DNA of 64,000 bases from Fodinibius salipaludis (GTDB lineage Bacteria; Bacteroidota; Rhodothermia; Balneolales; Balneolaceae): positions 372,001 through 436,000 of the forward strand of contig NZ_NSKE01000001.1 in assembly GCF_002287075.1 (NCBI RefSeq), read 5' to 3'. Position 1 is the stretch's first letter, and each line of letters begins with the position of its first letter. The notes under the pieces were generated by a model. It had not been told where the DNA came from. It saw only the letters and a list, made by a program, of their open reading frames with translations, and did not search any database. Made by a program: the position numbers and the translations under genes. This document shows, one piece after another, positions 1 to 10,690 of the stretch.

Positions 1-2634
1 ATAACGTGATCCGCCGGCGGGAGTAATATATCCGGGAAGCGTTTTGTCACTGGTATAAATAATTTGAGGATAAGCAAAAGAAGTCGCCTCATTCTCGCTG
101 ATATCGGCATAAGCAACGCTATAATCCTGTGATATCCCAATGGCCGATAATCCCACATCAATACGGCGGAATTTGTCGAATGGATACCGCATATTTATTC
201 CACCGCCATATGATCGGAATCGATAAAGCTGACCGGAAAAATCCTGGAAATTACTGGCGTTGTGAAAGAACGTAAATTGCCAATTAGCCCTATTTTTCAG
301 GTAGGAATACTGCAAAAAGTACGTACTATTTCGTAAGTCCAAGTTTAGGTTCGTACCAAAAGAAATCTGGTGGTCCCCTAACAGATCACTAAACTGAATC
401 TGTGTTATACCATAGGTACCATAAGCCGTAGAAAAGTTACCACCCGCATAAATAATATCAGTACTAAAACGCAATCGGTACTCCCGCGGAATATAACGGC
501 CGTCGTGGGTTTGATTCCCTTCGAGGTTAAATTTTGACTCATCCATATATTCTTCAACAAAGGAGGTATCTTCTTCTACCGAAGAATCAAACACGTAATT
601 TCGAAAATCAAAGTTATCTGTTTCCTCTTCTTGCTCCTCAGTGGTATCTTGTTTAGTGGTATCCGACTGGATTGCATTGGTATCTACAAACGCCTCCTTC
701 GGTTCTGGGTCTATTTGAGCGGCAACAGCATCTGTCAAACTGGTTGAATCTACCGATTGTGTGGCAAGCATTTCACGTACATATTTAGTAGCCGGTACAC
801 GTTCGCCCTGAGATTCTGCAGCTCTTCTCTTGGCCCATTCATTACGTTCCAACGGCTGACCTTTAACACGCGATAGCGGCGACTGAACCATAAAGATATC
901 CAGATTACCCTCATTGATAGAGTTTACGGCCAATCGGCTGGCATCAGCGCTGATAGACATCTGCATAACACCCGTCTGCAGATCCGTGACCGGTGATGAT
1001 GTGCGATCTTGAAGATCCATCAAATAAATATTTGGGATACCATTTTCATCAGAGATATAAAACAATCTCCCGTCTCTGCTTGTTGCCGGTTGGCGTTCAC
1101 TCCAGTCAGGAGTCTTCGTAAGTCGTTGTGCCGTTGAAGATCCAATCTTCACAGAATAAATATCAGAAGTGTATAAATCTTCATCCATCAACAAGCGAGA
1201 AGTATTCTGGACATTATTCAAGCGAACCTCATTGCCTCTGTGCGAAACAAAATAGAGGGTTTCTGAATCGGAAGCCCAGGCAGGCTCATAATCCGAAAAC
1301 ACATCGTTGGTTACATTATTAAATTCCTGTGTTTGTAAGTTATACACATAAATATCCTGATTGGGGCCGATATTACCGTCGAAGGCAACTTTGTTACCAT
1401 CGGGAGACCAGTCGACCGAACCGATAGCATCCAGCTTAGGGAACTGAACCATTCTCACCTTGCCAGTTTCATAATCGACAATAGCCAAGTTATCTGATCC
1501 TTTGGATTTGCTGGATAACGCAATTTTCTGGCCGTCCGGCGACCACGTCAGGTTCGGATTAAGAATATTAAGTTCTTCAAAGTTAACATTGTCCTGACCT
1601 TTGATAAGTGTCTTTATTTTATCCCCGGTAATAGCACTAATCACCACAACATCAAAATAGCCCCGATCATTAGTAATCATCGCTATTTTATCGCCCTGAG
1701 GTGATACGGCGGGACTGGTGTCATAGCTTTGGGATCTATCACGCTCGGTTAACAGTTCAGCAAATGATGCTATATCTTCGCGATTGGCCACTTCCGGCAG
1801 ATACCGCTTTCGGTAAAAATCCTGCCAACGCTTCGAGAGTTCCTCGAGACTTAACCCAAGGGTTCTATTTAGTGTCACTTTCAGATTTCGCTGGTTATGC
1901 AAAGTCTGCATAATTTCACTAATCTTTGGACGACCGTATTCTTCAGCAATATAGTTCCAAACCGACTGCCCCCCACGGTAGGCAAAATACCCGCCAAGTC
2001 GGGAGATAGGCGGCAGATAGTTATTGATTGTTGCATCACGTATCCACATATCAGTATTAGTATCCCAACCGAGAGAGGTATACTCTGCCATCCCCTCATT
2101 AAACCACAACGGAATTTGAAGGGCATTTCCACTTAACCGAGATTGTACGTTGCCCCCATAAAACATGTCGTTTATAACAGCGTGTTCAAGCTCATGATGC
2201 AGCGTACTTCTGAACTCAGCATAATTACCCGTAAATGGCATTGTAATACGGTTTTTATACGCATCAGTAACCCCACCAATACCCTCAGAATTAGCCGGCA
2301 ACGGTACCACATTGGTCTGAGAGAAATCATTATGAGAATCATATATGATAACTTGGATGCGATCGGCAATTTCATGGTCAAAATCCTCACTCAGCTGCCT
2401 ATAGGCCGACTCCATAGAATACACCGTGAAATTGGCCAAATCATAATTCTTTGTCTGATAATAGTACACATCGAAATGCTCCGACTGTACATATCGCCAG
2501 TCGAAATCATTATACTGTACCCTATTCTTTCCAAACGAAAAGTATTGGGCTTGCGCCTCTTGTACGATCCCACCAACAAAAGCGGTAAGAAATAGAACTA
2601 CCAGAGATTGCCGAAGAAGTTGAGATAATTTCAT
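1..2634 (-). CDS. Partial HExxH peptidase with WD40/TolB-like propeller and outer-membrane barrel
   Basis: The frame is open from an ATG at 2634 to the window edge (878 codons, no stop), so the C-terminus lies outside. Residues 1-30 are a signal peptide ending in AQA. Residues 147-151 read HELEH, preceded by His146, which is the HExxH zinc motif of a peptidase MA-like domain. About residues 280-560 hold WD40/TolB-type propeller blades with SPDG/SPQG motifs. After an acidic linker near 620-690, alternating hydrophobic strands look like an outer-membrane beta-barrel of the surface-antigen type. Similar peptidase-propeller-barrel proteins exist in Bacteroidota relatives; their substrate is not known to me. 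It begins 19 bp after rnr on the same strand. The cell-surface location is inferred. Confidence 0.8.
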   Translation of the reverse strand, partial: MKLSQLLRQSLVVLFLTAFVGGIVQEAQAQYFSFGKNRVQYNDFDWRYVQSEHFDVYYYQTKNYDLANFTVYSMESAYRQLSEDFDHEIADRIQVIIYDSHNDFSQTNVVPLPANSEGIGGVTDAYKNRITMPFTGNYAEFRSTLHHELEHAVINDMFYGGNVQSRLSGNALQIPLWFNEGMAEYTSLGWDTNTDMWIRDATINNYLPPISRLGGYFAYRGGQSVWNYIAEEYGRPKISEIMQTLHNQRNLKVTLNRTLGLSLEELSKRWQDFYRKRYLPEVANREDIASFAELLTERDRSQSYDTSPAVSPQGDKIAMITNDRGYFDVVVISAITGDKIKTLIKGQDNVNFEELNILNPNLTWSPDGQKIALSSKSKGSDNLAIVDYETGKVRMVQFPKLDAIGSVDWSPDGNKVAFDGNIGPNQDIYVYNLQTQEFNNVTNDVFSDYEPAWASDSETLYFVSHRGNEVRLNNVQNTSRLLMDEDLYTSDIYSVKIGSSTAQRLTKTPDWSERQPATSRDGRLFYISDENGIPNIYLMDLQDRTSSPVTDLQTGVMQMSISADASRLAVNSINEGNLDIFMVQSPLSRVKGQPLERNEWAKRRAAESQGERVPATKYVREMLATQSVDSTSLTDAVAAQIDPEPKEAFVDTNAIQSDTTKQDTTEEQEEETDNFDFRNYVFDSSVEEDTSFVEEYMDESKFNLEGNQTHDGRYIPREYRLRFSTDIIYAGGNFSTAYGTYGITQIQFSDLLGDHQISFGTNLNLDLRNSTYFLQYSYLKNRANWQFTFFHNASNFQDFSGQLYRFRSYGGGINMRYPFDKFRRIDVGLSAIGISQDYSVAYADISENEATSFAYPQIIYTSDKTLPGYITPAGGSRY

Positions 2635-2653
2635 ATGTGGATACGCATTAAAA

Positions 2654-4825
2654 TTAGCTACCGTCATCTACCAGTTTTAAATCTATTTGCCGTGCCTTTA
2701 TATCTGTTCTAACAACTTTAACACGAATTTCTTTCCCTAATTGATATTTTTTACCGTGATTTCTACCAATCAGGCAATGCTGTTTTTCATCATATTCGTA
2801 ATAATCATCATCAAGATCACTAACACGAACCATTCCTTCACAATGAATATCTTTTAAATCGACGAAAATACCACCGTCCATAACACCGCTGATAACACCG
2901 TCAAAATCTTCACCCAAGTGTTCACTCAGGTATTCTACCTGCTTCAATTTAACAGAATCACGTTCGGCCTCAATAGCAGAACGTTCTCTATCACTACAAT
3001 GCGATCCCAGCTGTTTAAGTTCATTATGCGAATAACTGGGTTTGCCGGCCAGATAGCTTTTCAATAAGCGGTGCACCAGCACATCGGGATAACGCCGAAT
3101 AGGACTGGTAAAGTGCGCATAATTTTCAAAGCCCAGCCCGAAGTGACCGATATTATCGGGACTGTATTCTGCTTTTGACATGGCACGGAGCATTAAATCA
3201 TTAATCGTCAGCTCCAGTGAAGTGTCCTCAATCTGTTCCAACAAAACATTTATAGCTTTGGAACTCACCGTCGGGCTGTCAATATGGAAGTTAATCCCAA
3301 TAGGCTTCACATTTTCCTCAATATTCTTGAGCTTATCAAGGTCGGGTTGGTCGTGAATACGATATAAAAATGGATATAAATCTTTTGACTCTTCCTTGTT
3401 GGATTGCTTTCGCAGATCATCAATATACTTGGCAACCGTTCGGTTAGCCATCAACATACATTCCTCAATTAGCCGGTGAGCAAACAGTCGTTCTTTCAGT
3501 TTTACATCAATAGGCTTGCCATTTTCATCCAGTACGAATTTTGGCTCGGGGGTTTCAAAATTAATGCTACCCTCACGAAATCGTTTATCCAACAGTACCT
3601 GCGCTAAGTCAGCAGCCATTCGTATTTCATCGGCATATGCACTGGTCTTACCGTCAATAATTTCCTGTGCCTGTTCATAGGTCAAACGCTGATTGGAATG
3701 AATGACCGTTTCCTCGATAGAATAATCCACCCGTTTACCATTGGGAGTTATTTCCATAAAGCAACTGAAAGCCAGCTTATCTTCCCGTGGATTCAAACTG
3801 CAGACATCATTACTTAAAACCTCGGGCAACATGGGAATTACACGATCCACCAAATACACACTGGTAGCACGATCTACGGCCTCATCATCGAGCACCGTAT
3901 TTCGCGGCATATAATGGGTTACATCGGCAATATGTACACCCAGATAGTAATTACCGTTGTCAAGCTTTTTAATACTCAGTCCGTCATCAAAATCTTTGGC
4001 CGTATCGGGATCAATGGTTAGCACAACCTCATCGCGCATATCGCGGCGACGTTCTATTTCCTTCTCGGTAATCTCCCGATTGATATCTTCGGCATATTCT
4101 TCAACTTCTTCGGGAAATCCGGCCTTAATTTGATTTTCTGCCAATATCGAAAGTACGTTGGCGTCATTCGTCCCTTCCTGACCAAGCACTTCCACAATTT
4201 TTGCTTCCGGTAGTGATTTGGGATGCACCCAGTCTACTAATTCAAAAACCACTTTTTCCCCGGGTTGGGCTTCACCAATATTATTGGGCAGCACAAAGAA
4301 ATCAGTATGAGCCGACTTTTCGTCAGGCTCAATAATGTAATTCTGCTTCCCCTGCTTTTTGAGTATCCCTACAAAAATACTTCTCCCGCGCTCTATAATA
4401 TCAACAACTTTTCCTTCCTGACGACTTTTTCTACCCTTTTTGCCTGATAGTTTTACCTTAACGGTGTCGTCCTGCAGGGCCGTACCAAGGTGTTTCGATG
4501 GCACGCGGATATCTTCATCATACCCTTCGGCAATCAGATATCCTGTACCACGCCGGCTGATATCCATTTTGCCAACTACTGTATTTCGATCTTTCTTCTC
4601 ATTGTGACTGCCATTGGAAGAAAGCTGTACTGCCCCACCCTTTCGCTTTACAATTAAATTGCGATCGTATAAACTGTTAATAGCATCTTTCAGATCTTGA
4701 TTGTCTTTCTTGCCATCTACCCGTAAAATATTTTGCAAAACATCGAATGGCAGATGTGCCTCCGGATTATTTTGCAAAATATCCAGAATAATATCTTCAA
4801 ATGTCTCTTTCTTACTTTTCTTCAT
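2654..4825 (-). CDS. rnr: Ribonuclease R
   Basis: This 723-residue protein is an RNase II/R family 3'-5' exoribonuclease, which degrades structured RNA. The N-terminus (about 8-65) looks like a winged-helix domain. Cold-shock/OB-like segments follow (about 80-230). The RNB catalytic domain contains DPDTAKDFDDGLS near residues 272-284, whose aspartates bind the catalytic magnesium. An S1 domain lies at about 640-720. Length and domain order match RNase R rather than RNase II. It is 77 bp downstream of tamB and 19 bp upstream of the propeller-peptidase gene, so it is probably co-transcribed. No Shine-Dalgarno is visible before the ATG. Confidence 0.96.
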   Translation of the reverse strand: MKKSKKETFEDIILDILQNNPEAHLPFDVLQNILRVDGKKDNQDLKDAINSLYDRNLIVKRKGGAVQLSSNGSHNEKKDRNTVVGKMDISRRGTGYLIAEGYDEDIRVPSKHLGTALQDDTVKVKLSGKKGRKSRQEGKVVDIIERGRSIFVGILKKQGKQNYIIEPDEKSAHTDFFVLPNNIGEAQPGEKVVFELVDWVHPKSLPEAKIVEVLGQEGTNDANVLSILAENQIKAGFPEEVEEYAEDINREITEKEIERRRDMRDEVVLTIDPDTAKDFDDGLSIKKLDNGNYYLGVHIADVTHYMPRNTVLDDEAVDRATSVYLVDRVIPMLPEVLSNDVCSLNPREDKLAFSCFMEITPNGKRVDYSIEETVIHSNQRLTYEQAQEIIDGKTSAYADEIRMAADLAQVLLDKRFREGSINFETPEPKFVLDENGKPIDVKLKERLFAHRLIEECMLMANRTVAKYIDDLRKQSNKEESKDLYPFLYRIHDQPDLDKLKNIEENVKPIGINFHIDSPTVSSKAINVLLEQIEDTSLELTINDLMLRAMSKAEYSPDNIGHFGLGFENYAHFTSPIRRYPDVLVHRLLKSYLAGKPSYSHNELKQLGSHCSDRERSAIEAERDSVKLKQVEYLSEHLGEDFDGVISGVMDGGIFVDLKDIHCEGMVRVSDLDDDYYEYDEKQHCLIGRNHGKKYQLGKEIRVKVVRTDIKARQIDLKLVDDGS

Positions 4826-4902
4826 TTAATTATTAGAATAAAACTTTTTAAAATTTCTTACTTCTTTTCTCAGGTTGCTTCTATCTAAGCAACACAAATT
4901 TA

Positions 4903-7900
4903 CTATTCATTGTTTGCGGAATCTTTGTTCAATCCAAAAATTCCTTTAATTCGATTCATTAATTCTTTCCAGGTATTAAATTGTACCTTCGATTCAACCC
5001 CTAATCCATCTACATACGGAGTCACATCACCGGCTTGCGGACTTGCCTGTATACTATTTAAGGCCTGATCTTGCCGGTGAAATGCCGTCAGTGATAATCC
5101 CTTTCTGATACGATACGTAGCATTTAAATCACCAATACGATCTCCGGGGGTACTTTGTGGTCCGCCTCCCGTTATTTGTCCTTCACGACGAAAAATCAAA
5201 CGATCATTATACAATCGCAAAGCAATTCCTAAATCCACTTCATTATAAGCATTCAAGTTAAAATCAATATCCAGGCGACTTACATCACTATTCAGTAAGG
5301 TATTTATTTGATTTGACAGTAGCGAACTCACTTGGTTAGACAAAAATGGATTTACATAGGTAGATCCACGCGTCAGGTTTTGGCTAAGCGTTGCAGTGCC
5401 GCTGCCCATACCTTGTGTGGGGATAAACTGTCCCGTAAAAAGTATGCTGGTGGCTTGCAGCAATTTTTGCTGCTCATCTCGATTGATTTGATTAAGTGTA
5501 TATTGCAAAGTTGAATTTGAGGAAAGCTCCATCGTAGACGGGAGTCTAAAATAGTAATTATTTTCAACACTATTAAGCGTTCCGTTTATTTCTACAATAA
5601 GATCTACCGGTACCTGCTGACTCCCATTTTGATTTTGGTCGCTCAGACCATCCCCATTTAGTAATGTTGATACATTGGGACGAGCATTATAAACCGCACT
5701 AATATCCAATCGGGCATTATCAGGCGGACCTTCCCACACAATAGTACCGCCAGATTCCAACTGAAGACGCCGGCTAATAATCTCCCCGGTTACAAACTGA
5801 TAATTCCCGCCATTTATATTGTATTGACCAAACATTTGCACATCCTGATCCTGCATGGTAATACGAAGTTGCCCCGTTCCTTGTGCGGTAAGTACTTCTC
5901 CCGTAACGGGATCAAAGATGAGGTTTACACTAAGATTCTCGGATGCGTTAAATCGCAGATCCAGATCAAAACGTTCGGTGAAAGTCAAATTTTCAAGAGC
6001 TTGTTCCAATGCCTCTTCTGCCATTTCAGATTCTCGTGTTGTGCGTTCAACGGCTGACTCCGACTTTTTATCTACCTCATTAAAAGAATCTACAAATCGG
6101 ATAAACTTACCGCTCTCCTGCAGTTCTGTCTCTTCAAGCAGTGGAATGGACACTTCAGAATCGCTGGTGACCTGTACCGGGTTTTCCGTCCGCATATACA
6201 TATCAGTATTGGATCCTGAAAGCCTTACAAGCCCCGTGCCGGATACATTGCCATAAAATGGCACATCCGGATCCATGTTACTATTAAGAAACTGCAAGCG
6301 ATTCATATCAAGCGATAAATCGAGATAAGTAATAGGATCAAAGTCATTCAGATCCACCGTTCCCCAAATTGTTCCCGTCCCTCCCTTGGTATCCATCACG
6401 TTCAGCGAGTCAAGCACTACACCTTCATCCTTATTAAACTGTACCGGACCGCTTAAAAAGTAATTGGTATTCAAAAACTCTGGTCGCGCAAATACGTTCT
6501 TCGTTTCAAATTGAGACTGAAAATCATAGTCCTCTAAATTACCGGTAATTGAGCCCGTTCCTGAAGCCTGTCCCTCTACCTCGGCAAAAACATTATCGGC
6601 TATTACCGCCAAAAACCACAAGTCAACCTCATTAAAATTTGCATCAAAATGATATACCGTATCCTGCCGGACCTCTGGATTAGGAGTTACAAAATATCCA
6701 TCCAATCGAATATCCTGACCTATTCCATCATTAGACTCAAGATAATCCTCGTATTTAGTACTGTCCGTTAAAATATCAATACGAGTATCAAACTGCTCTT
6801 CATCCGGATTATATTTACTGTTAAAACGCACATCACCAACCAGACGATTATTCATTCGAAACCGATTCACGTTTAAATCACCCTGTATAGTGGGTTGCCG
6901 AGTAAGTGATTTTGTGACCAAGCTACCATTTAATACCCCGGCAAAGTCAATTTTTCCTTTAATCAGATCCGAAATCCGTTTCAGATTTATATCACGAAGT
7001 GTGTATGTCAGAGAATCACTGCGATCGGGACTCAATCTACCCTGCAACCTGAAGTACTCGTTCCGGTTCTGAAAACTAAAATCATCAAAATCGACTTCAC
7101 CACTGCGAAAGAACTGTAATTGGGGCGTCTGTTCGTTAACCCAAGAATATAAATCATTTCCCACAAAAAACTCTTGTACCGATACAGTAATAGCAGAATC
7201 AGAGATTTGTGACCGTAAGTCCATATCAAATTGTGCATCATCTGATATAGCCCCGACATGTTGCGTAAAGTAAACTGAGTCTTGCTTTACTGACAAGTCA
7301 AAAGTCGTTGAATCTAAATTGACCGATTCCGTTTCAATCCTCGATATATCGGCTTCCCAGTCGATCGATGAAAATTCACTGAGCGTACGATCACTCCTAA
7401 AACTTGCAGTAAATTGCGTATTGGCGTCGCGGAAATTGAAATTATTGTAAGCAAGCGTATCTGAGGTCATTTCCGCTGAAAAAAGCAGGCGCGTTCCGTC
7501 TGTATTTACATTAAAAGTCACATCCGATTCTGCATATAGAGAGGGAAATTGGGGAAGATATTTTTTTAGTAATCCCAAATCCTTTGTCTGCATATTCCCA
7601 TCTACAACCACATTCTTATCTTGTGGTGAATCTTTTAAAGAATCAGCAAGAATCGGTTGAATCATCAATATTTCAGAGTCAAACCTATTTTTAAGATATG
7701 AACTCCAAAATCTTGTTTGCGAAATAACATCAGCCGGTGTAACCTCACCGCTTATATTCAGATCAAGCAGCGAGCTGGTAAGTCGAAACTGCCGGGTTGA
7801 GGCATCCGGCGAATTTAAATCCATGTAGAGCTGGTGGGCACGCACGGTATCTCCATCAATAACTGAAGGAGCTATATCAAGATTTGCTTTGCCTTGGATA

Positions 7901-9585
7901 CGGTCTGGGTCAAACCCTTGTACCTCTACACTATAATCAAAATTTAGGGCAGTCTCTGCGACCATATTTTCGGTAAAAAAATCAGCCAGATTGATATTGC
8001 CCGCATTCCCCTCTATGGCTAACGTTTGCTCATCATCACTAAAGTTTACTGATGATGAGCCCTGAAGTAACTCATCCTTATTGCGGTATTCATACTTCTG
8101 ATTCCAAACTTGACTATCCAAATTCGACGAGTAATTTAACCGCTCAAATTGATGGGATCCTACTCTACTGTTCGTAAAAGTTGCATTCAGATCAGAAACC
8201 GCTTCATCCAACCTAAACCCTTTTCCTTCCAGTCGGGCGTCAAAATTAAGAGCAGTAGTATCAACGCGTTCAGCAAAGAAAGGTGCTATATCCAATTCTT
8301 TTCCAACTAATGTTCCCTTGTAGTTAAAAGGTTCCACAAGCTGCGTTTCGCCTTCAACTTCAAGCGTTCCAAGTGTGCTCGAAAGAGAAAAATCACCTGT
8401 AACACTTTGTAAACTACCGTTAGCCTGACCAGAAATAGCCAAACTTTGGAGCTCTTTATTATTGGGAATAGCCAGCGAATCTAACAGCTGTGTAAGATCT
8501 TCGTTTCGCAGATTCACCCCCTCAAAACGGAGTTCATACGATAAGTTTTGCCGGTCAATTACATTCTTAATAATTCCATTCAAATTCACATAACTTTCGC
8601 CAATTCCCAGCTCGGCACGATCAATCCAAAGGGAGTCTGCAGATCCTTCTGTCCTAAAATCTATACTCAGAGGTTTTTCAAGTTCCGGTGTGTTTGCCAC
8701 AAAATCTGCGATATCTTTAAGGTCAATTTCCTCAGAACGCACATCCAGATCATACTGCGCGGCCTTAAGTTGTTCAGTCACATTGGGATCTAACAGGTTG
8801 ACGCCGTCGATTTCACCATTTAAAACAAACTGTGAACTGCCCAGCGTTAAATAAAAAGAGTTAAACTCCAGAAATCGATTATCGTTATAGAGTTGACCTG
8901 ATGCAGAAATATTTTCAACCTGCAAGTTATCCGACTCAGCAAAAAAGGATTCTATATCCAAATACCGCTGCATCTCGCTCCAATCCACAAAAAGCGAAGC
9001 ATTAATATTCTTAAGCGAAAAGGAAGTCGGCAAATTCCCAATTTGATGTCTATCCGTTTCCGCTTCCAGATGGACATTGCCATTTTCGATACTCACATTG
9101 GGAGCAATAATTTCAATTCTACCCAACCAGGGCTCTCCCTCCAAACGCCGGCGCTTTTCCGCTTCCGGCCTGCGTTCCAGCAAAACCAATCTTCCCTTTT
9201 CATTCGACCGAAGGTTTACTTCTGGAGACTGTAAAGAAAAACCAACAATCGTCAGCTTATTTTGCAGTAGACCCCACACGTCAATTTTGCTGTCAATTTG
9301 CTTAACCGATACCAACGTATCACCGTCAGCCTCACCACTGTGTAGTAAAGCAACATCATACAAACTCATCTGGAAAGGCAGAAACCCATCAATATCCCCA
9401 ATATTGAGCTCTGCTTTATAAGTTTGGCCTATCTGTCGTTCTATACGGCCCTCCAGATAGTTTTGGGTTACATCAAGCTGTAAAACACCAATGACAATAC
9501 CCGAAAGGACAACAGCCACAAACAATAGTACAAAGACTATTCTCCAAAAGTATTTCCAGCTTTTATGTAACCAGCGATAAAACAC
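4903..9585 (-). CDS. tamB: TamB/DUF490-type translocation and assembly or lipid-transport protein
   Basis: A single N-terminal membrane anchor (about residues 13-36) is followed by roughly 1500 residues of repetitive beta-strand-rich sequence. The C-terminal 400 residues resemble the TamB (DUF490) domain. The family spans the periplasm as a hydrophobic beta-taco groove, associated with outer-membrane protein assembly and with phospholipid transport between membranes. The 1560-residue length is usual for Bacteroidota-type TamB. The start is a GTG at 9585, 13 bp after aroB. No tamA-like gene adjoins it directly, but a barrel-containing protein lies two genes downstream. The function in this organism is inferred from the family. 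Confidence 0.88.
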   Translation of the reverse strand: MFYRWLHKSWKYFWRIVFVLLFVAVVLSGIVIGVLQLDVTQNYLEGRIERQIGQTYKAELNIGDIDGFLPFQMSLYDVALLHSGEADGDTLVSVKQIDSKIDVWGLLQNKLTIVGFSLQSPEVNLRSNEKGRLVLLERRPEAEKRRRLEGEPWLGRIEIIAPNVSIENGNVHLEAETDRHQIGNLPTSFSLKNINASLFVDWSEMQRYLDIESFFAESDNLQVENISASGQLYNDNRFLEFNSFYLTLGSSQFVLNGEIDGVNLLDPNVTEQLKAAQYDLDVRSEEIDLKDIADFVANTPELEKPLSIDFRTEGSADSLWIDRAELGIGESYVNLNGIIKNVIDRQNLSYELRFEGVNLRNEDLTQLLDSLAIPNNKELQSLAISGQANGSLQSVTGDFSLSSTLGTLEVEGETQLVEPFNYKGTLVGKELDIAPFFAERVDTTALNFDARLEGKGFRLDEAVSDLNATFTNSRVGSHQFERLNYSSNLDSQVWNQKYEYRNKDELLQGSSSVNFSDDEQTLAIEGNAGNINLADFFTENMVAETALNFDYSVEVQGFDPDRIQGKANLDIAPSVIDGDTVRAHQLYMDLNSPDASTRQFRLTSSLLDLNISGEVTPADVISQTRFWSSYLKNRFDSEILMIQPILADSLKDSPQDKNVVVDGNMQTKDLGLLKKYLPQFPSLYAESDVTFNVNTDGTRLLFSAEMTSDTLAYNNFNFRDANTQFTASFRSDRTLSEFSSIDWEADISRIETESVNLDSTTFDLSVKQDSVYFTQHVGAISDDAQFDMDLRSQISDSAITVSVQEFFVGNDLYSWVNEQTPQLQFFRSGEVDFDDFSFQNRNEYFRLQGRLSPDRSDSLTYTLRDINLKRISDLIKGKIDFAGVLNGSLVTKSLTRQPTIQGDLNVNRFRMNNRLVGDVRFNSKYNPDEEQFDTRIDILTDSTKYEDYLESNDGIGQDIRLDGYFVTPNPEVRQDTVYHFDANFNEVDLWFLAVIADNVFAEVEGQASGTGSITGNLEDYDFQSQFETKNVFARPEFLNTNYFLSGPVQFNKDEGVVLDSLNVMDTKGGTGTIWGTVDLNDFDPITYLDLSLDMNRLQFLNSNMDPDVPFYGNVSGTGLVRLSGSNTDMYMRTENPVQVTSDSEVSIPLLEETELQESGKFIRFVDSFNEVDKKSESAVERTTRESEMAEEALEQALENLTFTERFDLDLRFNASENLSVNLIFDPVTGEVLTAQGTGQLRITMQDQDVQMFGQYNINGGNYQFVTGEIISRRLQLESGGTIVWEGPPDNARLDISAVYNARPNVSTLLNGDGLSDQNQNGSQQVPVDLIVEINGTLNSVENNYYFRLPSTMELSSNSTLQYTLNQINRDEQQKLLQATSILFTGQFIPTQGMGSGTATLSQNLTRGSTYVNPFLSNQVSSLLSNQINTLLNSDVSRLDIDFNLNAYNEVDLGIALRLYNDRLIFRREGQITGGGPQSTPGDRIGDLNATYRIRKGLSLTAFHRQDQALNSIQASPQAGDVTPYVDGLGVESKVQFNTWKELMNRIKGIFGLNKDSANNE

Positions 9586-9598
9586 GTACGCTCAATAA

Positions 9599-10690
9599 TT
9601 ATTTATTCAATTTATCCAAAGTATATCTCCAACTTTTATGGAGTAACGAATGGTCTTCACAACTATAAAGATACGGCGATCCCCAATCATTCAACAACAC
9701 TAAACGAATAGTATTATCTTTTACTTTTTTATCAGATTTCATTGCATCCAAGAGCTCTTCGGTATCTACTGTTAACGGTGCCATCTGCTTTTTATACAAC
9801 GATAGAAAAGGGGAAAAACGTACATCGCTTACGGGATGTCCCAGCTCTTGCGAAAAGTGACAGGCTGCAATCATTCCCACGAAAACAGCTTCTCCATGGG
9901 TAATTTCTCCATAGCCTGATACCTTCTCAAGGGCATGACCAAAAGTATGCCCAAAATTCAAATACGCTCGCGTACCCGCCTCAAGAGTATCCTTCTGTAC
10001 AATATCAATTTTGATGCGTGCACTTTCTTCAACAACCTCACTCCACCTCTTCTTTGGTGTTAACGGCTGATGGATGAGCTCCTCCATCACTTCAAATAGG
10101 TCAGGATTTCTGATAGCAGCGTATTTCAATATTTCTGCCATCCCCGTAACCCACTCCTTTTGTTCGAGCGTTTCCAAAAATGCAATATCCGAAAACACCG
10201 CATCAGGCTGATAAAAACTACCAATCAGGTTTTTACCCGTAGTATGATTTACACCTGTCTTGCCACCAATTGAGCTATCGACCATCGCAAGCAACGTAGT
10301 TGGCACGTGGATAAGCGGTACGCCCCGCAACACTGTTGCAGCGACGAAGCCTGCCAGATCACCGGTTACTCCTCCTCCAATAGCTAAGATCGGTGTCGAA
10401 CGCTCTATCCCTGTTTCTAATATCTTATTTGTGATGTTGTTCCATTGCTTGACGGATTTGGAGGATTCCCCCTCCGGAATTTCAATAACGTGAGTATTCT
10501 CAAAACCACTGACCATTGTTGCTACCTTTTCCCCATGCAATCGGTTTACATTCTCATCAATCAGAACAAAAATTTTATTCCGATTGTAGTGAGCTTGGCA
10601 ATACGCTTTAAAGGATTGGGGCAACTGCTGACCAACAGTAATTTGATACTTCTGGTCCAGCGAAATGCCAACATCAATAATCTTCGACAT
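9599..10690 (-). CDS. aroB: 3-dehydroquinate synthase
   Basis: AroB converts DAHP to 3-dehydroquinate in the shikimate pathway, using NAD and a divalent metal. The 363 residues are normal for the family. Visible signatures are the NAD-binding stretch GGGVTGDLAGF, a KTGVNH segment with substrate-binding Lys and Asn, and NFGHTFGHALE with metal-binding histidines. The ATG at 10690 lies inside the 3' end of aroK (17-bp overlap), so translation is probably coupled. It is the third gene of the minus-strand series and pairs with aroK in the same pathway. Confidence 0.97.
   Translation of the reverse strand: MSKIIDVGISLDQKYQITVGQQLPQSFKAYCQAHYNRNKIFVLIDENVNRLHGEKVATMVSGFENTHVIEIPEGESSKSVKQWNNITNKILETGIERSTPILAIGGGVTGDLAGFVAATVLRGVPLIHVPTTLLAMVDSSIGGKTGVNHTTGKNLIGSFYQPDAVFSDIAFLETLEQKEWVTGMAEILKYAAIRNPDLFEVMEELIHQPLTPKKRWSEVVEESARIKIDIVQKDTLEAGTRAYLNFGHTFGHALEKVSGYGEITHGEAVFVGMIAACHFSQELGHPVSDVRFSPFLSLYKKQMAPLTVDTEELLDAMKSDKKVKDNTIRLVLLNDWGSPYLYSCEDHSLLHKSWRYTLDKLNK

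Noticed and set aside
5855-6256. 133-codon frame opposite tamB
   Set aside because: Shadow of the strongly supported tamB frame on the other strand.
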